Source of the DNA: Akkermansia muciniphila
GTDB taxonomy: Bacteria; Verrucomicrobiota; Kiritimatiellia; RFP12; JAAYNR01
Length of the DNA stretch: 64,000 nucleotides
Assembly: GCA_945870025.1 (NCBI GenBank)
Contig: CAMBQN010000005.1
Location: forward strand, 62,001 to 126,000
Direction of reading: 5' to 3'
The first letter of the stretch is position 1, and each line of letters opens with the position of its first letter. Below, in pieces: positions 35,955-42,301 of this stretch. The position numbers and the translations under genes were made by a program. The notes below the pieces were generated by a model, which had not been told where the DNA came from, did no database searches, and was given only the letters and a program-made list of their open reading frames with translations.

Positions 35955-37352
35955 ATGAACGCGCTCGATATTGTCAGAGGCGTGTTGGTCAATCTGCTGT
36001 TTCTTCTGGGCTTCGTGACCCTGTGCGCCTTGCTGCGCGAGGGGGCCGAACGACGCCGGCGCGCCGTCTCCGTGTGGAGAACCGGCCTGCTCTTCGGTGC
36101 TATGGCGGTGGTGACGATGCTCGTGCCGTCCATCTCGACCGTGGATCTGATCTTCGATACGCGGGCCGCCGTCATCGGCACCGCCGGCCTGATCGGCGGT
36201 CCCCTGACGGCGCTGATCAGCCTTCCCCTGCCCATCCTCTATCGGATCGGCATAGGCGGGTTCGGCGTGATCCCTGGACTCTGTGAGCTGGTGCTGCCGG
36301 GGCTTCTCGGCGCCGCCTGCCACGTCGTCTTGGCGCGGCGCGGCGCGGCGCTCACCCTGCCGCGCATCCTGGCCGCCAGCGTCGGGGTCGGAGCGATTCC
36401 ACATCTCCTGATCTTCGTGTTTATTGTGACGTTCGCGCCGCAGCATGCCGCAGACATCGAGACCGGCAATCTGCTCATTATCGTGGGCGGCACGGTCGTG
36501 GCGATGGCGCTGCTGAGCGCGCTGATCGTGCTGGAGAAGAATCACTCGCTCGCCATGTCCAATCTGGCCGACGCGGAGCGCCGCATGCTGCACTCCCAGA
36601 AGATGGCCGCCATCGGACAGTTTGCGCGCCGGGTGGCGCACGATATCGTGAACACGCTGACCGTGGTGAACGGGAATGCGGAATTCGCCAAGCAGATGTC
36701 GCCGGAAAACGCCACCGTGCAGGCACTCATGGACGAGATCATCGCGGAGACCGGACGCATGTCGAACCGGAGCTGCGACCTACTGGCCTTTGCCCAACCG
36801 GAGTCGGGCAACGCCCTGACTCTGGACAGCGGACGGCTGGTCGCGGGCATCCGGCCGATGCTCGTGAGCGCGCTCGGCAGCGACGTGGATGTCGTGGTCG
36901 AAGCCGATCCCGACGCAGGGCGGGTGAAGGTCGATCCCGCCCGGATCGAGCAGGCGCTCATTCATCTGGCGGTCAACGGAGCGGAGGCCATGTCAAAGCG
37001 CGGGCAGCTTACCCTCCGCGCGGCGCGCGCCGATCTGTCCGAGCAGGAGCGACAGCGGCTGGAGGCGGGCACGCTTCCACGGGATCGCCACGCAGGCGAC
37101 TTTGCCCTGATCACCGTGACCGACACGGGCTGCGGCATGACGTCCGATGAGTTGTCGCATATCTTCGAACCGTTCTACTCAACCAAGACCGCGCGCTCCA
37201 ATGCCGGACTGGGCCTCGCCACGGTGTACAACATCGTCAAACTTCACAATGGGCACATCGACGTTCAATCGCAACCCGGCCACGGTACGACGTTCTTGAT
37301 CTACCTGCCCGCCTGCCCGCCAACCGACCCACATCCGCCGATCAGCAGCTAA
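35955..37352 (+). CDS. Membrane histidine kinase with LytS-type (5TM) sensor domain
   Basis: 465 residues with GAAGGAGA upstream. Residues about 5-200 form five or six helices of the 5TMR-LytS/YhcK type (DTRAAVIGTAGLIGGPLTAL, then RIGIGGFGVIPGL). The dimerisation domain has the phospho-acceptor in ARRVAHDIVNTLTVV. The ATPase domain shows N (HLAVNGAEAM), G1 (VTDTGCGM), F (EPFYST) and G2 (NAGLGLATVYNIVKLHNGHI) boxes. No response regulator gene is adjacent, so the target is unknown. LytS-type sensors often respond to envelope state or pyruvate. Confidence 0.88.
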   Translation: MNALDIVRGVLVNLLFLLGFVTLCALLREGAERRRRAVSVWRTGLLFGAMAVVTMLVPSISTVDLIFDTRAAVIGTAGLIGGPLTALISLPLPILYRIGIGGFGVIPGLCELVLPGLLGAACHVVLARRGAALTLPRILAASVGVGAIPHLLIFVFIVTFAPQHAADIETGNLLIIVGGTVVAMALLSALIVLEKNHSLAMSNLADAERRMLHSQKMAAIGQFARRVAHDIVNTLTVVNGNAEFAKQMSPENATVQALMDEIIAETGRMSNRSCDLLAFAQPESGNALTLDSGRLVAGIRPMLVSALGSDVDVVVEADPDAGRVKVDPARIEQALIHLAVNGAEAMSKRGQLTLRAARADLSEQERQRLEAGTLPRDRHAGDFALITVTDTGCGMTSDELSHIFEPFYSTKTARSNAGLGLATVYNIVKLHNGHIDVQSQPGHGTTFLIYLPACPPTDPHPPISS

Positions 37353-37424
37353 GGCTCTTGCCCGCCCCCCTCGCAATGCGGCGCCTGACGGCTTGCGTCG
37401 CGGGTCCTTGTTCATCTGGGATGG

Positions 37425-37455
37425 GGCTTCCCGCGTTTCTCTTTCCAGTTTTCCT
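37425..37455. repeat. Short dispersed repeat (GCTTCCCGCGTTTCTCTTTCC), first copy
   Basis: About 30 bp are nearly the same as 39897-39929, both on the plus strand, with three or four differences. The copies bracket most of the toxin-antitoxin/restriction-remnant stretch. Confidence 0.6.
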
Positions 37456-37554
37456 AATTGAAAACGAACTGCGCAGCTTGTCGGATTCCGGGCTTGGCGC
37501 GGGATTATTGATGTACCGCACGAGTGATAAAAATGATGACATGATGACATTGTG

Positions 37555-37583
37555 TTGACAAAAGGCTCACATGGGTCTAAATT
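37555..37583 (+). promoter_or_regulatory. Promoter of the BrnT/BrnA-like module
   Basis: TTGACA (37555-37560), a 17-bp spacer and TAAATT (37578-37583). The toxin ATG is at 37590, where transcription should begin, and there is no Shine-Dalgarno, so a leaderless mRNA is likely. Confidence 0.65.
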
Positions 37584-37589
37584 TATAAC

Positions 37590-37883
37590 ATGAATTTCTT
37601 CAGTTGGGAAGAAGGCAAGAATGAATGGTTAAAGTCCAACAGGGGCGTCTGTTTTGAGCAGATTGTTGTCTTGATGGAACAAGCCGCGTTGCTGGATGTT
37701 ATCGACAACCCCAATCAGGAAAAATATCCAGGACAGAAAATCGCTGTGGCAAACATCAATGATTATGTGTATCTCGTGCCTTATGAGCAAAAAGGCGAGG
37801 AAATCGAACTGAAGACCATTATTCCCAGTCGTAAGGCGACACGGAAATACTTAGGAGGTAGCTATGAAAAAGGTAATTCTTGA
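37590..37883 (+). CDS. BrnT-like toxin
   Basis: 97 residues. The pattern fits the BrnT ribonuclease family: an N-terminal F-x-W-x-x-x-K block (FFSWEEGKNEWLKSNRGVCF), a central strand region (QKIAVANINDYVYLVPYEQ) and the diagnostic IIPSRKATRKYL near the C-terminus. BrnT cleaves RNA and is neutralised by BrnA, encoded directly downstream with a 20-bp overlap. The first codon lies at the predicted transcription start. Codon use is noticeably more AT-rich than in the flanking housekeeping genes, consistent with transfer. Confidence 0.75.
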   Translation: MNFFSWEEGKNEWLKSNRGVCFEQIVVLMEQAALLDVIDNPNQEKYPGQKIAVANINDYVYLVPYEQKGEEIELKTIIPSRKATRKYLGGSYEKGNS

Positions 37884-38148
37884 TCAAGAAGAGAAAAACA
37901 TCCTTGCTGCATACGGAAAAGGCGAGTTCAAGTCGGTCGAGAACAAGCATGCAGAAATGGCAAGACTGAGACGCTATGCCGTCAATACGATGCAAAAAAA
38001 TAAGAGGATTAACATCCGCTTATCGGAACGGGATTTGTTTGGCATTCAAACCAAAGCCACAGAAGAAGGCTTGCCCTACCAGACACTCATATCAAGCATT
38101 CTTCATAAGTACCTGACGGGATCATTAAGAGAAGCAAACAGGGCCTAA
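37864..38148 (+). CDS. BrnA/CopG-type antitoxin
   Basis: 94 residues with a TTAGGAGG ribosome site. Its C-terminal half is the ribbon-helix-helix domain (KRINIRLSERDLFGIQTKAT, then EEGLPYQTLISSILHKYLTG), the form seen in antitoxins paired with BrnT-like toxins. The N-terminal half is charged and probably wraps the toxin. It overlaps the toxin gene and is expected to repress their shared promoter. Confidence 0.78.
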   Translation: MKKVILDQEEKNILAAYGKGEFKSVENKHAEMARLRRYAVNTMQKNKRINIRLSERDLFGIQTKATEEGLPYQTLISSILHKYLTGSLREANRA

Positions 38149-38201
38149 CCATTCGCTTCTGGCAATCGGCCCCGCAGCTCCGTTTCAACTCGAAAAACGG
38201 G

Positions 38202-38230
38202 TTGACAGCACCACAGTCAATAGGTAATAC
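38202..38230 (+). promoter_or_regulatory. Strong sigma70 promoter of mazEF, leaderless
   Basis: TTGACA (38202-38207), exactly 17 bp, TAATAC (38225-38230). The antitoxin ATG is at 38238, about 8 bases past the -10, so translation should start at the first base or so of the mRNA; there is no Shine-Dalgarno. Confidence 0.75.
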
Positions 38231-38237
38231 TAATGGT

Positions 38238-38474
38238 ATGAAAACGGCGTTATCCATTCCTGATGATATTTTCGAGCAGGGCGAACGCCTTGCCCACCGA
38301 CTGTGCGTGACGCGTAGCCGATTATACGCACGCGCATTAGCGGACTTCGTGGTGCAGCACGAAGACGACAAAATCACTTCCTCGATGAACGAAGTTCTGC
38401 GGGAAGTTGGTCCGGAAGGAGACGCTTTCACACGGAGGGCCGCTCGTCAAGCGTTGCGGCGCGTCGAATGGTAG
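38238..38474 (+). CDS. MazE-type antitoxin
   Basis: 78 residues from ATG 38238 (MKTALSIPDDIFEQGERLAH). An earlier ATG at 38202 would overlap the promoter. The N-terminal strand-helix-helix (ALSIPDDIFEQGERL, then TRSRLYARALADFV) is a ribbon-helix-helix DNA-binding unit; the acidic tail (LREVGPEGDAFTRRAARQAL) should bind the toxin. It overlaps the mazF start by 7 bp. The RHH rather than AbrB-type fold is common among MazE-like antitoxins in non-enteric bacteria. Confidence 0.8.
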   Translation: MKTALSIPDDIFEQGERLAHRLCVTRSRLYARALADFVVQHEDDKITSSMNEVLREVGPEGDAFTRRAARQALRRVEW

Positions 38475-38812
38475 TAAGCCAAGGTGATGTGTGCTGGGCT
38501 GATCTCGACGAGCCAATCGGCTCAACTCCCGGCTTCAGGCGTCCTGTTCTGGTGGTTCAGTGTGATGCCATTAACAGGAGCCGTATCGGGACGGTTGTTT
38601 GTGTACCCCTTACAAGCAATACCAAGTGGGCTTCAGCCCCTGGTAATGTATTGCTGAAGTCATCCGCAACCGGTCTTCTCAAGGATTCTGTCGCGAATGT
38701 TTCTTTAATCGTTACCTTGGATCGAAGCCAACTCATGGAGCGAGTGGGCTGCCTTTCACCACGGTATGTGACCGCCGTCATAAATGGGATCAATGTTATA
38801 CTTGGACGATAA
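38468..38812 (+). CDS. mazF: MazF-family mRNA interferase toxin
   Basis: 114 residues. It carries the typical MazF blocks: the N-terminal GDVCWADLDEPIGSTPGFRRP with the loop to RPVLVVQ, then the VVCVPLTSNTKWASAPGNVLL core, and the C-terminal RVGCLSPRYVTAVINGINVI. Active-site Arg (GFRRP) and Thr (PLTSN) positions are kept, so it appears functional. MazF cleaves mRNA at short sequence motifs and is held inactive by the upstream antitoxin. Confidence 0.9.
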   Translation: MVVSQGDVCWADLDEPIGSTPGFRRPVLVVQCDAINRSRIGTVVCVPLTSNTKWASAPGNVLLKSSATGLLKDSVANVSLIVTLDRSQLMERVGCLSPRYVTAVINGINVILGR

Positions 38813-38820
38813 GATCGCCT

Positions 38821-39063
38821 ATGAGTAAGACATACGACCAGGGCAAAGACGAAGTGGCGAAGCTTTGTCAGTACTTCGCCACTAACCAGCAGTCTTTCCT
38901 CGCCCCCGGCGTCAAGGAAGCCCATGTTCGCCAGTCGCTCATAGACCCCCTTTTCGAGGCCCTGGGTTGGGACGTGCGCAACGCCTCCATGACAGCCCCC
39001 CAATACCGCGAAGTCATCCCGGAAGAGGAAATCAAAATAGTGGAAGGTGAAAGCGGACGATGA
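38821..39063 (+). pseudogene. Internally deleted type IIG restriction-modification gene
   Basis: An 80-codon open frame. Its first 66 residues (KTYDQGKDEVAKLCQYFATN, APGVKEAHVRQSLIDPLFEA, NASMTAPQYREVIPE) match the N-terminus of Eco57I-like restriction/methylase proteins of about 1000 residues. It then jumps directly to EEEIKIVEGESGR-stop, the extreme C-terminus of the same kind of protein. The middle, including the methylase motifs, is missing. It lies just after mazF. It may still be translated but cannot be an enzyme. Confidence 0.75.
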
Positions 39064-39066
39064 CAC
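39022..39066 (+). repeat. 45-bp direct repeat, copy 1 (restriction gene 3' end)
   Basis: 42 of 45 bases match 40070-40114. It encodes the EEIKIVEG C-terminus plus the first bases after the stop. It marks the end of two formerly similar genes. Confidence 0.8.
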
Positions 39067-39292
39067 GTTCAGGGTAGAAAGAGAAGCGCGCACGCAAGGT
39101 AGGGCAGCGGCGTCCCCGCCGCGCCGCAGGCAAATGGGTGAGAAGCACCCAACACCCAACATCCAACGCGCAGGGGCTGCGCTTGTTGCAGGCCGTCAGG
39201 CCTGGAGCCGGGGTGCCCTCACCCCGGCCGTTGGCAATCCCATACCCCCCTGCCGGCCTGAGGGCAGGCCAGCTCTAGGCTGAGGCCCTCAA
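39067..39292. other. Non-coding stretch with GC-rich inverted repeats
   Basis: No credible gene. It has GCGGCGTCCCCGCCGC, a CACCCAACACCCAACATCC run resembling one at 54.18 kb, and inverted GGGGTGCCCTCACCCC and CTGCCGGCCTGAGGGCAGG hairpins. Confidence 0.5.
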
Positions 39293-39358
39293 GCGGCAAG
39301 AATACGCTTGTTTGCAAACAGCAACCGTCATATACTTTTCCGCACGAGGGATAAAACG
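39293..39358 (+). repeat. 66-bp promoter-like repeat, copy 1
   Basis: 63 of 66 bases are the same as 41598-41663. It has a central palindrome TGTTTGCAAACA, ends GCGGCAAG...CCGC, and a promoter-like TTGTTT-17-TATACT (39308-39336). It lies just upstream of mntA. Confidence 0.8.
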
Positions 39359-39395
39359 GCTATTCGTTGGGGTCAGCGGTAAAATCATTGGCGTT

Positions 39396-39731
39396 ATGAC
39401 TTATTCAGTAAACACGATCATCGAACCACACAAGCGTGAATTATCTGCGCTATGTGAACACTATCGCGTTGCCAAACTGTATATTTTCGGGTCTGTCGTC
39501 AACGGCGATTTTGATTCAAGCAGCAGTGACGTAGATTTCCTGGCACAGTTTAAAGATCGGGCACCGACAGCGAGTTATGCCGAGCGCTTTCTTGGACTTG
39601 AAGGGGCGCTTCAATCGGTTTTTAAACGGCCAGTGGATTTGCTGACCGTGGAAGGCCTGAAATCCTCTGGCTTTAGAAACACGGTAGAACAGACAAGGTT
39701 GTTAATTTATGAATCCGACGACGCGCTCTAA
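39396..39731 (+). CDS. mntA: MntA-type minimal nucleotidyltransferase antitoxin
   Basis: 111 residues from ATG 39396 (MTYSVNTIIEPHKRELS); the longer frame from 39312 runs over the promoter repeat. The nucleotidyltransferase motif GSVVNGDFDSSSSDVDFL has the GSx10DxD catalytic pattern, followed by the DLLT block with a third acid. MntA proteins neutralise HepT (HEPN) RNases by adding AMP to them. The partner hepT reading frame overlaps its 3' end but is truncated. Motifs look complete, so MntA itself may be active or retained as a relic. Confidence 0.85.
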   Translation: MTYSVNTIIEPHKRELSALCEHYRVAKLYIFGSVVNGDFDSSSSDVDFLAQFKDRAPTASYAERFLGLEGALQSVFKRPVDLLTVEGLKSSGFRNTVEQTRLLIYESDDAL

Positions 39732-39882
39732 TCTGATTGCGCATTCAAGTTCTATGGTCGGATTTCGCAATCGCCTGACACACGGTTACGATTCCATTGA
39801 TGATGCTATCGTATGGGGTATTGTGTCTGGACATTTGCCGCTGCTGATATCCGAGGTAGAAGTGGCTTTAAACAATGCATAG
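39709..39882 (+). pseudogene. hepT: Truncated HepT (HEPN/DUF86) toxin
   Basis: 57 codons from ATG 39709 overlap the mntA end by 23 bp in another frame. They match the C-terminal half of HEPN/DUF86 proteins: MVGFRNRLTHGYDSIDDAIV contains the catalytic RNxxxH-type motif (RNRLTH), and VWGIVSGHLPLLISEVEVAL is the family end. The N-terminal helices (about 60 residues) are missing, apparently by a deletion that joined the MntA 3' end to the middle of hepT. It could be an inert remnant or a minimal peptide still carrying the catalytic helix. Confidence 0.75.
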
Positions 39883-39896
39883 GCCTCACCAGGGCC

Positions 39897-39929
39897 GGGA
39901 CTTCCCGCGTTTCTCTTTCCTGCTTTCCT
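39897..39929. repeat. Short dispersed repeat (CTTCCCGCGTTTCTCTTTCC), second copy
   Basis: Nearly identical to 37425-37455. It lies exactly at the junction of the hepT remnant and the restriction-gene remnant, so may mark a recombination point. Confidence 0.6.
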
Positions 39930-40111
39930 CGAAGGTGGACAAGATGCTGGCACTGACGCCGAAGCTGCGCGGGGCCACATCGGAATACGAGAAAGCCGCC
40001 TTGCAGAACGCCGTCACGACGACCGACGCGGAGATTGACCGTCTGGTGTACGAACTCTACGGACTGACAGAAGAGGAGATCAAAATCGTGGAAGGTGAAT
40101 GCGGACGATGA
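39926..40111 (+). pseudogene. C-terminal remnant of a type IIG restriction-modification gene
   Basis: The frame encodes KVDKMLALTPKLRGATSEYE, AALQNAVTTTDAEIDRLVYE and LYGLTEEEIKIVEGECGR-stop, the C-terminal end of Eco57I-like methylase/restriction proteins, where the specificity region ends in a coiled-coil and the LYGLTEEEIKIVE block. Everything upstream is missing and replaced by the short repeat at 39.9 kb. Its last 45 bp repeat those of the deleted copy at 39.0 kb. Confidence 0.8.
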
Positions 40112-40114
40112 CAC
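40070..40114 (+). repeat. 45-bp direct repeat, copy 2 (restriction gene 3' end)
   Basis: Partner of 39022-39066, with three mismatches. The similarity ends six bases after the stop codon. Confidence 0.8.
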
Positions 40115-40120
40115 TGTGAG

Positions 40121-40157
40121 GCGCTTGCAAAACCTCCTTCGTCGGTTCTGCAAGCGC
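40121..40157. repeat. Hairpin GCGCTTGCAAAACC / GGTTCTGCAAGCGC
   Basis: 14-bp arms with one mismatch and a 9-bp loop. The arm is the same as the ends of the 26.58-26.75 kb hairpin, and it is followed by CAGAATTCAGTATTCAGG, resembling that element's inner repeat. It may terminate the restriction gene remnant. The rest of 40158-40432 shows nothing recognisable. Confidence 0.75.
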
Positions 40158-40528
40158 AGTCTTCAGAAGCCAGAATTCAGTATTCAGGATTGGAACCTTC
40201 TCAAGGCCGCAAACCGTTTCCGCCTCACCGTCAGGTGATACTTCGCTCCCGCACACCGAACCCGCCAGGTCGTGCCATGTTGCAATCTTACCCCGAGTTC
40301 GCCAGTTTCGCACGGCAACAACATTTTAGATTCTATGGCTGACCCTGATAACCAGAACCCCAACCAGTCTGCCATACTTATTGCCATATTTTCGTATTGC
40401 TATTCTGCGCCTAACCCGCTATTCTTTAAATCATGAACAAGACCTCATTCGAATGGTACGTTTCACCCATCGGGACAATGTTATCCGAATTTTCGGAGCT
40501 GGTTACTGGCGGAAAGGAAAGAGACTTT

Positions 40529-40762
40529 ATGAAGAACAAAATCACTTACACGGATGAACCCATGGGCAAGGTACGGGTGGTGAAGGACTTTCTCCCGTCA
40601 CCAGAACAGCTCGCCTTCAAAGAGGAAAAGGTTAAGATTACGATCTCCCTGAGTCGAGCGAGCCTTGATTTTTTTAAAGAGCAAGCTGGTATCCACCAGA
40701 CAGCCTATCAAAAGATGATTCGGAATCTATTGGATACGTATGCCGTTCAACACACAAAATGA
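40529..40762 (+). CDS. Orphan CopG/BrnA-like antitoxin
   Basis: 77 residues from ATG 40529, with GGAAAGAG upstream. An N-terminal MKNKITYTDEPMGKVRVVKD block, typical of antitoxins encoded after BrnT-like toxins, is followed by a ribbon-helix-helix domain (EKVKITISLSRASLDFFKEQ, then AYQKMIRNLLDTYA). No intact toxin gene precedes it. The open frame from 40433 could be the frayed end of one. It may act as an anti-addiction factor against related toxins or be a remnant. Confidence 0.75.
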   Translation: MKNKITYTDEPMGKVRVVKDFLPSPEQLAFKEEKVKITISLSRASLDFFKEQAGIHQTAYQKMIRNLLDTYAVQHTK

Positions 40763-40826
40763 TCCCCATCAAAGCGGCGTATCGAACGCGAATACGCGCC
40801 GGTAGCCGCAGCCGATCGGTAAGATT

Positions 40827-41402
40827 ATGAAGACGATTATTGAACTACTAGGCGTTATCACATGGCCGGCAACGGTCATCATCGCGATCATACTTCTCAA
40901 GAAAGAAATACACGCCCTCCTCGCACGACTCACCAAGGTGAAGGTGAAGGACATCGAGGCTGAGTTTCGCGAGAGCATGAAGAAGCTCGAACAAGCGGAA
41001 GAATCATCCGCAGCGCCAAGTGCAGAGGCCAAGCGGAAGTTTATCCAAGGTGTCGATGCCGACCGCTTCACTCGTCTTCTACAGGTATCGACTCGGGCCG
41101 CCATAACTGAAGCATGGATCGAGGTTGAAAGAGCTTCCGCACTTGTGGCGAAAACGCTTGGTGTTCTTGAGGGCCGCCAGCCCATGGCGTCGATCGTGTT
41201 GAAAATGCTTATGGATGAGAACCTGTTTAAGCCTCAGATGCTGGAAGCCTATTACACGGCACGACGACTGCGGAATGAAGCATCCCATTTCCCAGAGTTC
41301 TCCATTTCCACTGACGAAGCGGAGAAGTACATCGCCTTCTGTCTTGATCTCGCCGCGAGAATCACAGCCGCAGACACAATTCTCAAAGGAAAGAGCCAAT
41401 AG
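40827..41402 (+). CDS. Membrane-anchored HEPN-like protein
   Basis: 191 residues. One N-terminal transmembrane helix (VITWPATVIIAIILLKKEIH) is followed by a charged coiled-coil region (about 30-70). The C-terminal helical domain contains RLRNEASHFPEF, an R-x4-H motif of the kind found in HEPN RNases and DUF4145-like proteins. Located in the toxin-antitoxin island, it may be an abortive-infection effector or a membrane-tethered RNase. The nuclease role is inference from one short motif and setting. Confidence 0.6.
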   Translation: MKTIIELLGVITWPATVIIAIILLKKEIHALLARLTKVKVKDIEAEFRESMKKLEQAEESSAAPSAEAKRKFIQGVDADRFTRLLQVSTRAAITEAWIEVERASALVAKTLGVLEGRQPMASIVLKMLMDENLFKPQMLEAYYTARRLRNEASHFPEFSISTDEAEKYIAFCLDLAARITAADTILKGKSQ

Positions 41403-41472
41403 GGCGGTGGAGGGTATGGATCACCCGCAGCGGGTTCGCCATCCCCTGACCGCTGATGTTGTTGAAACTGAA

Positions 41473-41567
41473 CCGGTTACGGTTAGATTCGCACGCACCC
41501 AATGGTGAACCGACCCCATTTGCATAACCGATTGCCAGCCAAGCCGTACAGTCTTACAGCCTCAGAG
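41473..41567 (-). repeat. Partial copy of the TTACAGTC hairpin element
   Basis: About 95 bp resemble the reverse complement of 52330-52411. They share CGCACCCAATGGTGAA, CATTTGCATAACCGAT and CAGTCTTACAGCC. Only one arm is present here. Confidence 0.8.
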
Positions 41568-41597
41568 TCTTCTGCCCTTTTTATGTTTATCCCACAT

Positions 41598-41663
41598 GCG
41601 GCAAGAATACGCTTGTTTGCAAACAGCAACCGTCATACACTTTGCCGCACGAGGTATAAAACG
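41598..41663 (+). repeat. 66-bp promoter-like repeat, copy 2
   Basis: Second copy of 39293-39358 (3 differences), again upstream of a toxin-antitoxin pair. The -10-like hexamer is TACACT here instead of TATACT. The gap 41403-41759 holds only this and the partial hairpin at 41.47 kb. Confidence 0.8.
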
Positions 41664-41759
41664 CTATTGGGCAACCATACAACACAATGAAACTGAACCT
41701 AAGCCAACAGAAAACAGAAAACAATTGAAAGACACATGAGTTAGGAGTTTAATACTCAC

Positions 41760-41981
41760 ATGACAGCACTACTGGAAAAGGCGTTTGACCGGGTTTCGGC
41801 GTTGCCCGTCAAGAGGCAGAATGCGCTTGCGCACCTGCTTCTGACCGAGATCGACGTAGGCTCCCGATGGGATGAGTCCTTCAAGTCCTCACAGCATGAA
41901 CTGGCCTTGTTGGCCGATAATGCGCTCACTGAACATCGCAAAGGCAAAACGAGGGCGATGGACTTCTCCCATGACTTCTGA
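41760..41981 (+). CDS. Small antitoxin-like protein of a RelE/ParE-type pair
   Basis: 73 residues: TALLEKAFDRVSALPVKRQN, then ALAHLLLTEIDVGSRWDESF and a C-terminal ALTEHRKGKTRAMDFSHDF tail. The size, the helical N-terminus and the flexible tail of alternating charge match the uncharacterised antitoxins that precede RelE/ParE-like toxins. There is no clear DNA-binding motif. TTAGGAG lies about 13 bases upstream, farther than usual. It overlaps the toxin start by 11 bp. Confidence 0.7.
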   Translation: MTALLEKAFDRVSALPVKRQNALAHLLLTEIDVGSRWDESFKSSQHELALLADNALTEHRKGKTRAMDFSHDF

Positions 41982-42249
41982 AATTACGGAAGCTTTCCGC
42001 AACTGCTTGCGCGAGTTGCCCGACGAGGTGCGTGCATTGGCCCGCCGGACGTACTTCCGATGGCAATTCGATCCGCGCCACCCCTCTCTCCAGTTCAAAC
42101 GCATCCATGCGCATAACCCTATCTATTCGGTCAGAATCGGGATTCACTGGCGTGCCGTTTGTGTGCTTGAGAATGATGTCGCCATATGGTTTTGGATCGG
42201 TTCCCATGCGGAGTACGATGCCCTGATTAAACAAATGCGACGGAAATAA
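41971..42249 (+). CDS. RelE/ParE-superfamily toxin
   Basis: 92 residues from ATG 41971 (MTSEITEAFRNCLRELPDEV), within the end of the antitoxin gene; a longer frame from 41872 is out of step with the module layout. RelE-fold landmarks: helix LARRTYFRWQFDPRHPSLQF, strands YSVRIGIHWRAVC and DVAIWFWIGSHAEYDALI. The IGSHAEYDxLI ending is typical of RelE/HigB-like toxins that cut mRNA on the ribosome. The key basic residues (R, K, H) are kept. Confidence 0.8.
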   Translation: MTSEITEAFRNCLRELPDEVRALARRTYFRWQFDPRHPSLQFKRIHAHNPIYSVRIGIHWRAVCVLENDVAIWFWIGSHAEYDALIKQMRRK

Positions 42250-42301
42250 AGCATGGCCGAACCAAGCGCTGGATACCGCGCCTCCGCTTTGGCGTTGGAG
42301 G

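Noticed and set aside
39312-39395. 28-codon N-terminal extension of MntA
   Set aside because: It would be encoded by the promoter repeat shared with 41.6 kb; the protein family starts at ATG 39396.
40433-40528. Upstream 32-codon extension of the orphan CopG-like antitoxin
   Set aside because: ATG 40529 has a good ribosome site and begins the typical family N-terminus; the extension is not family-like.
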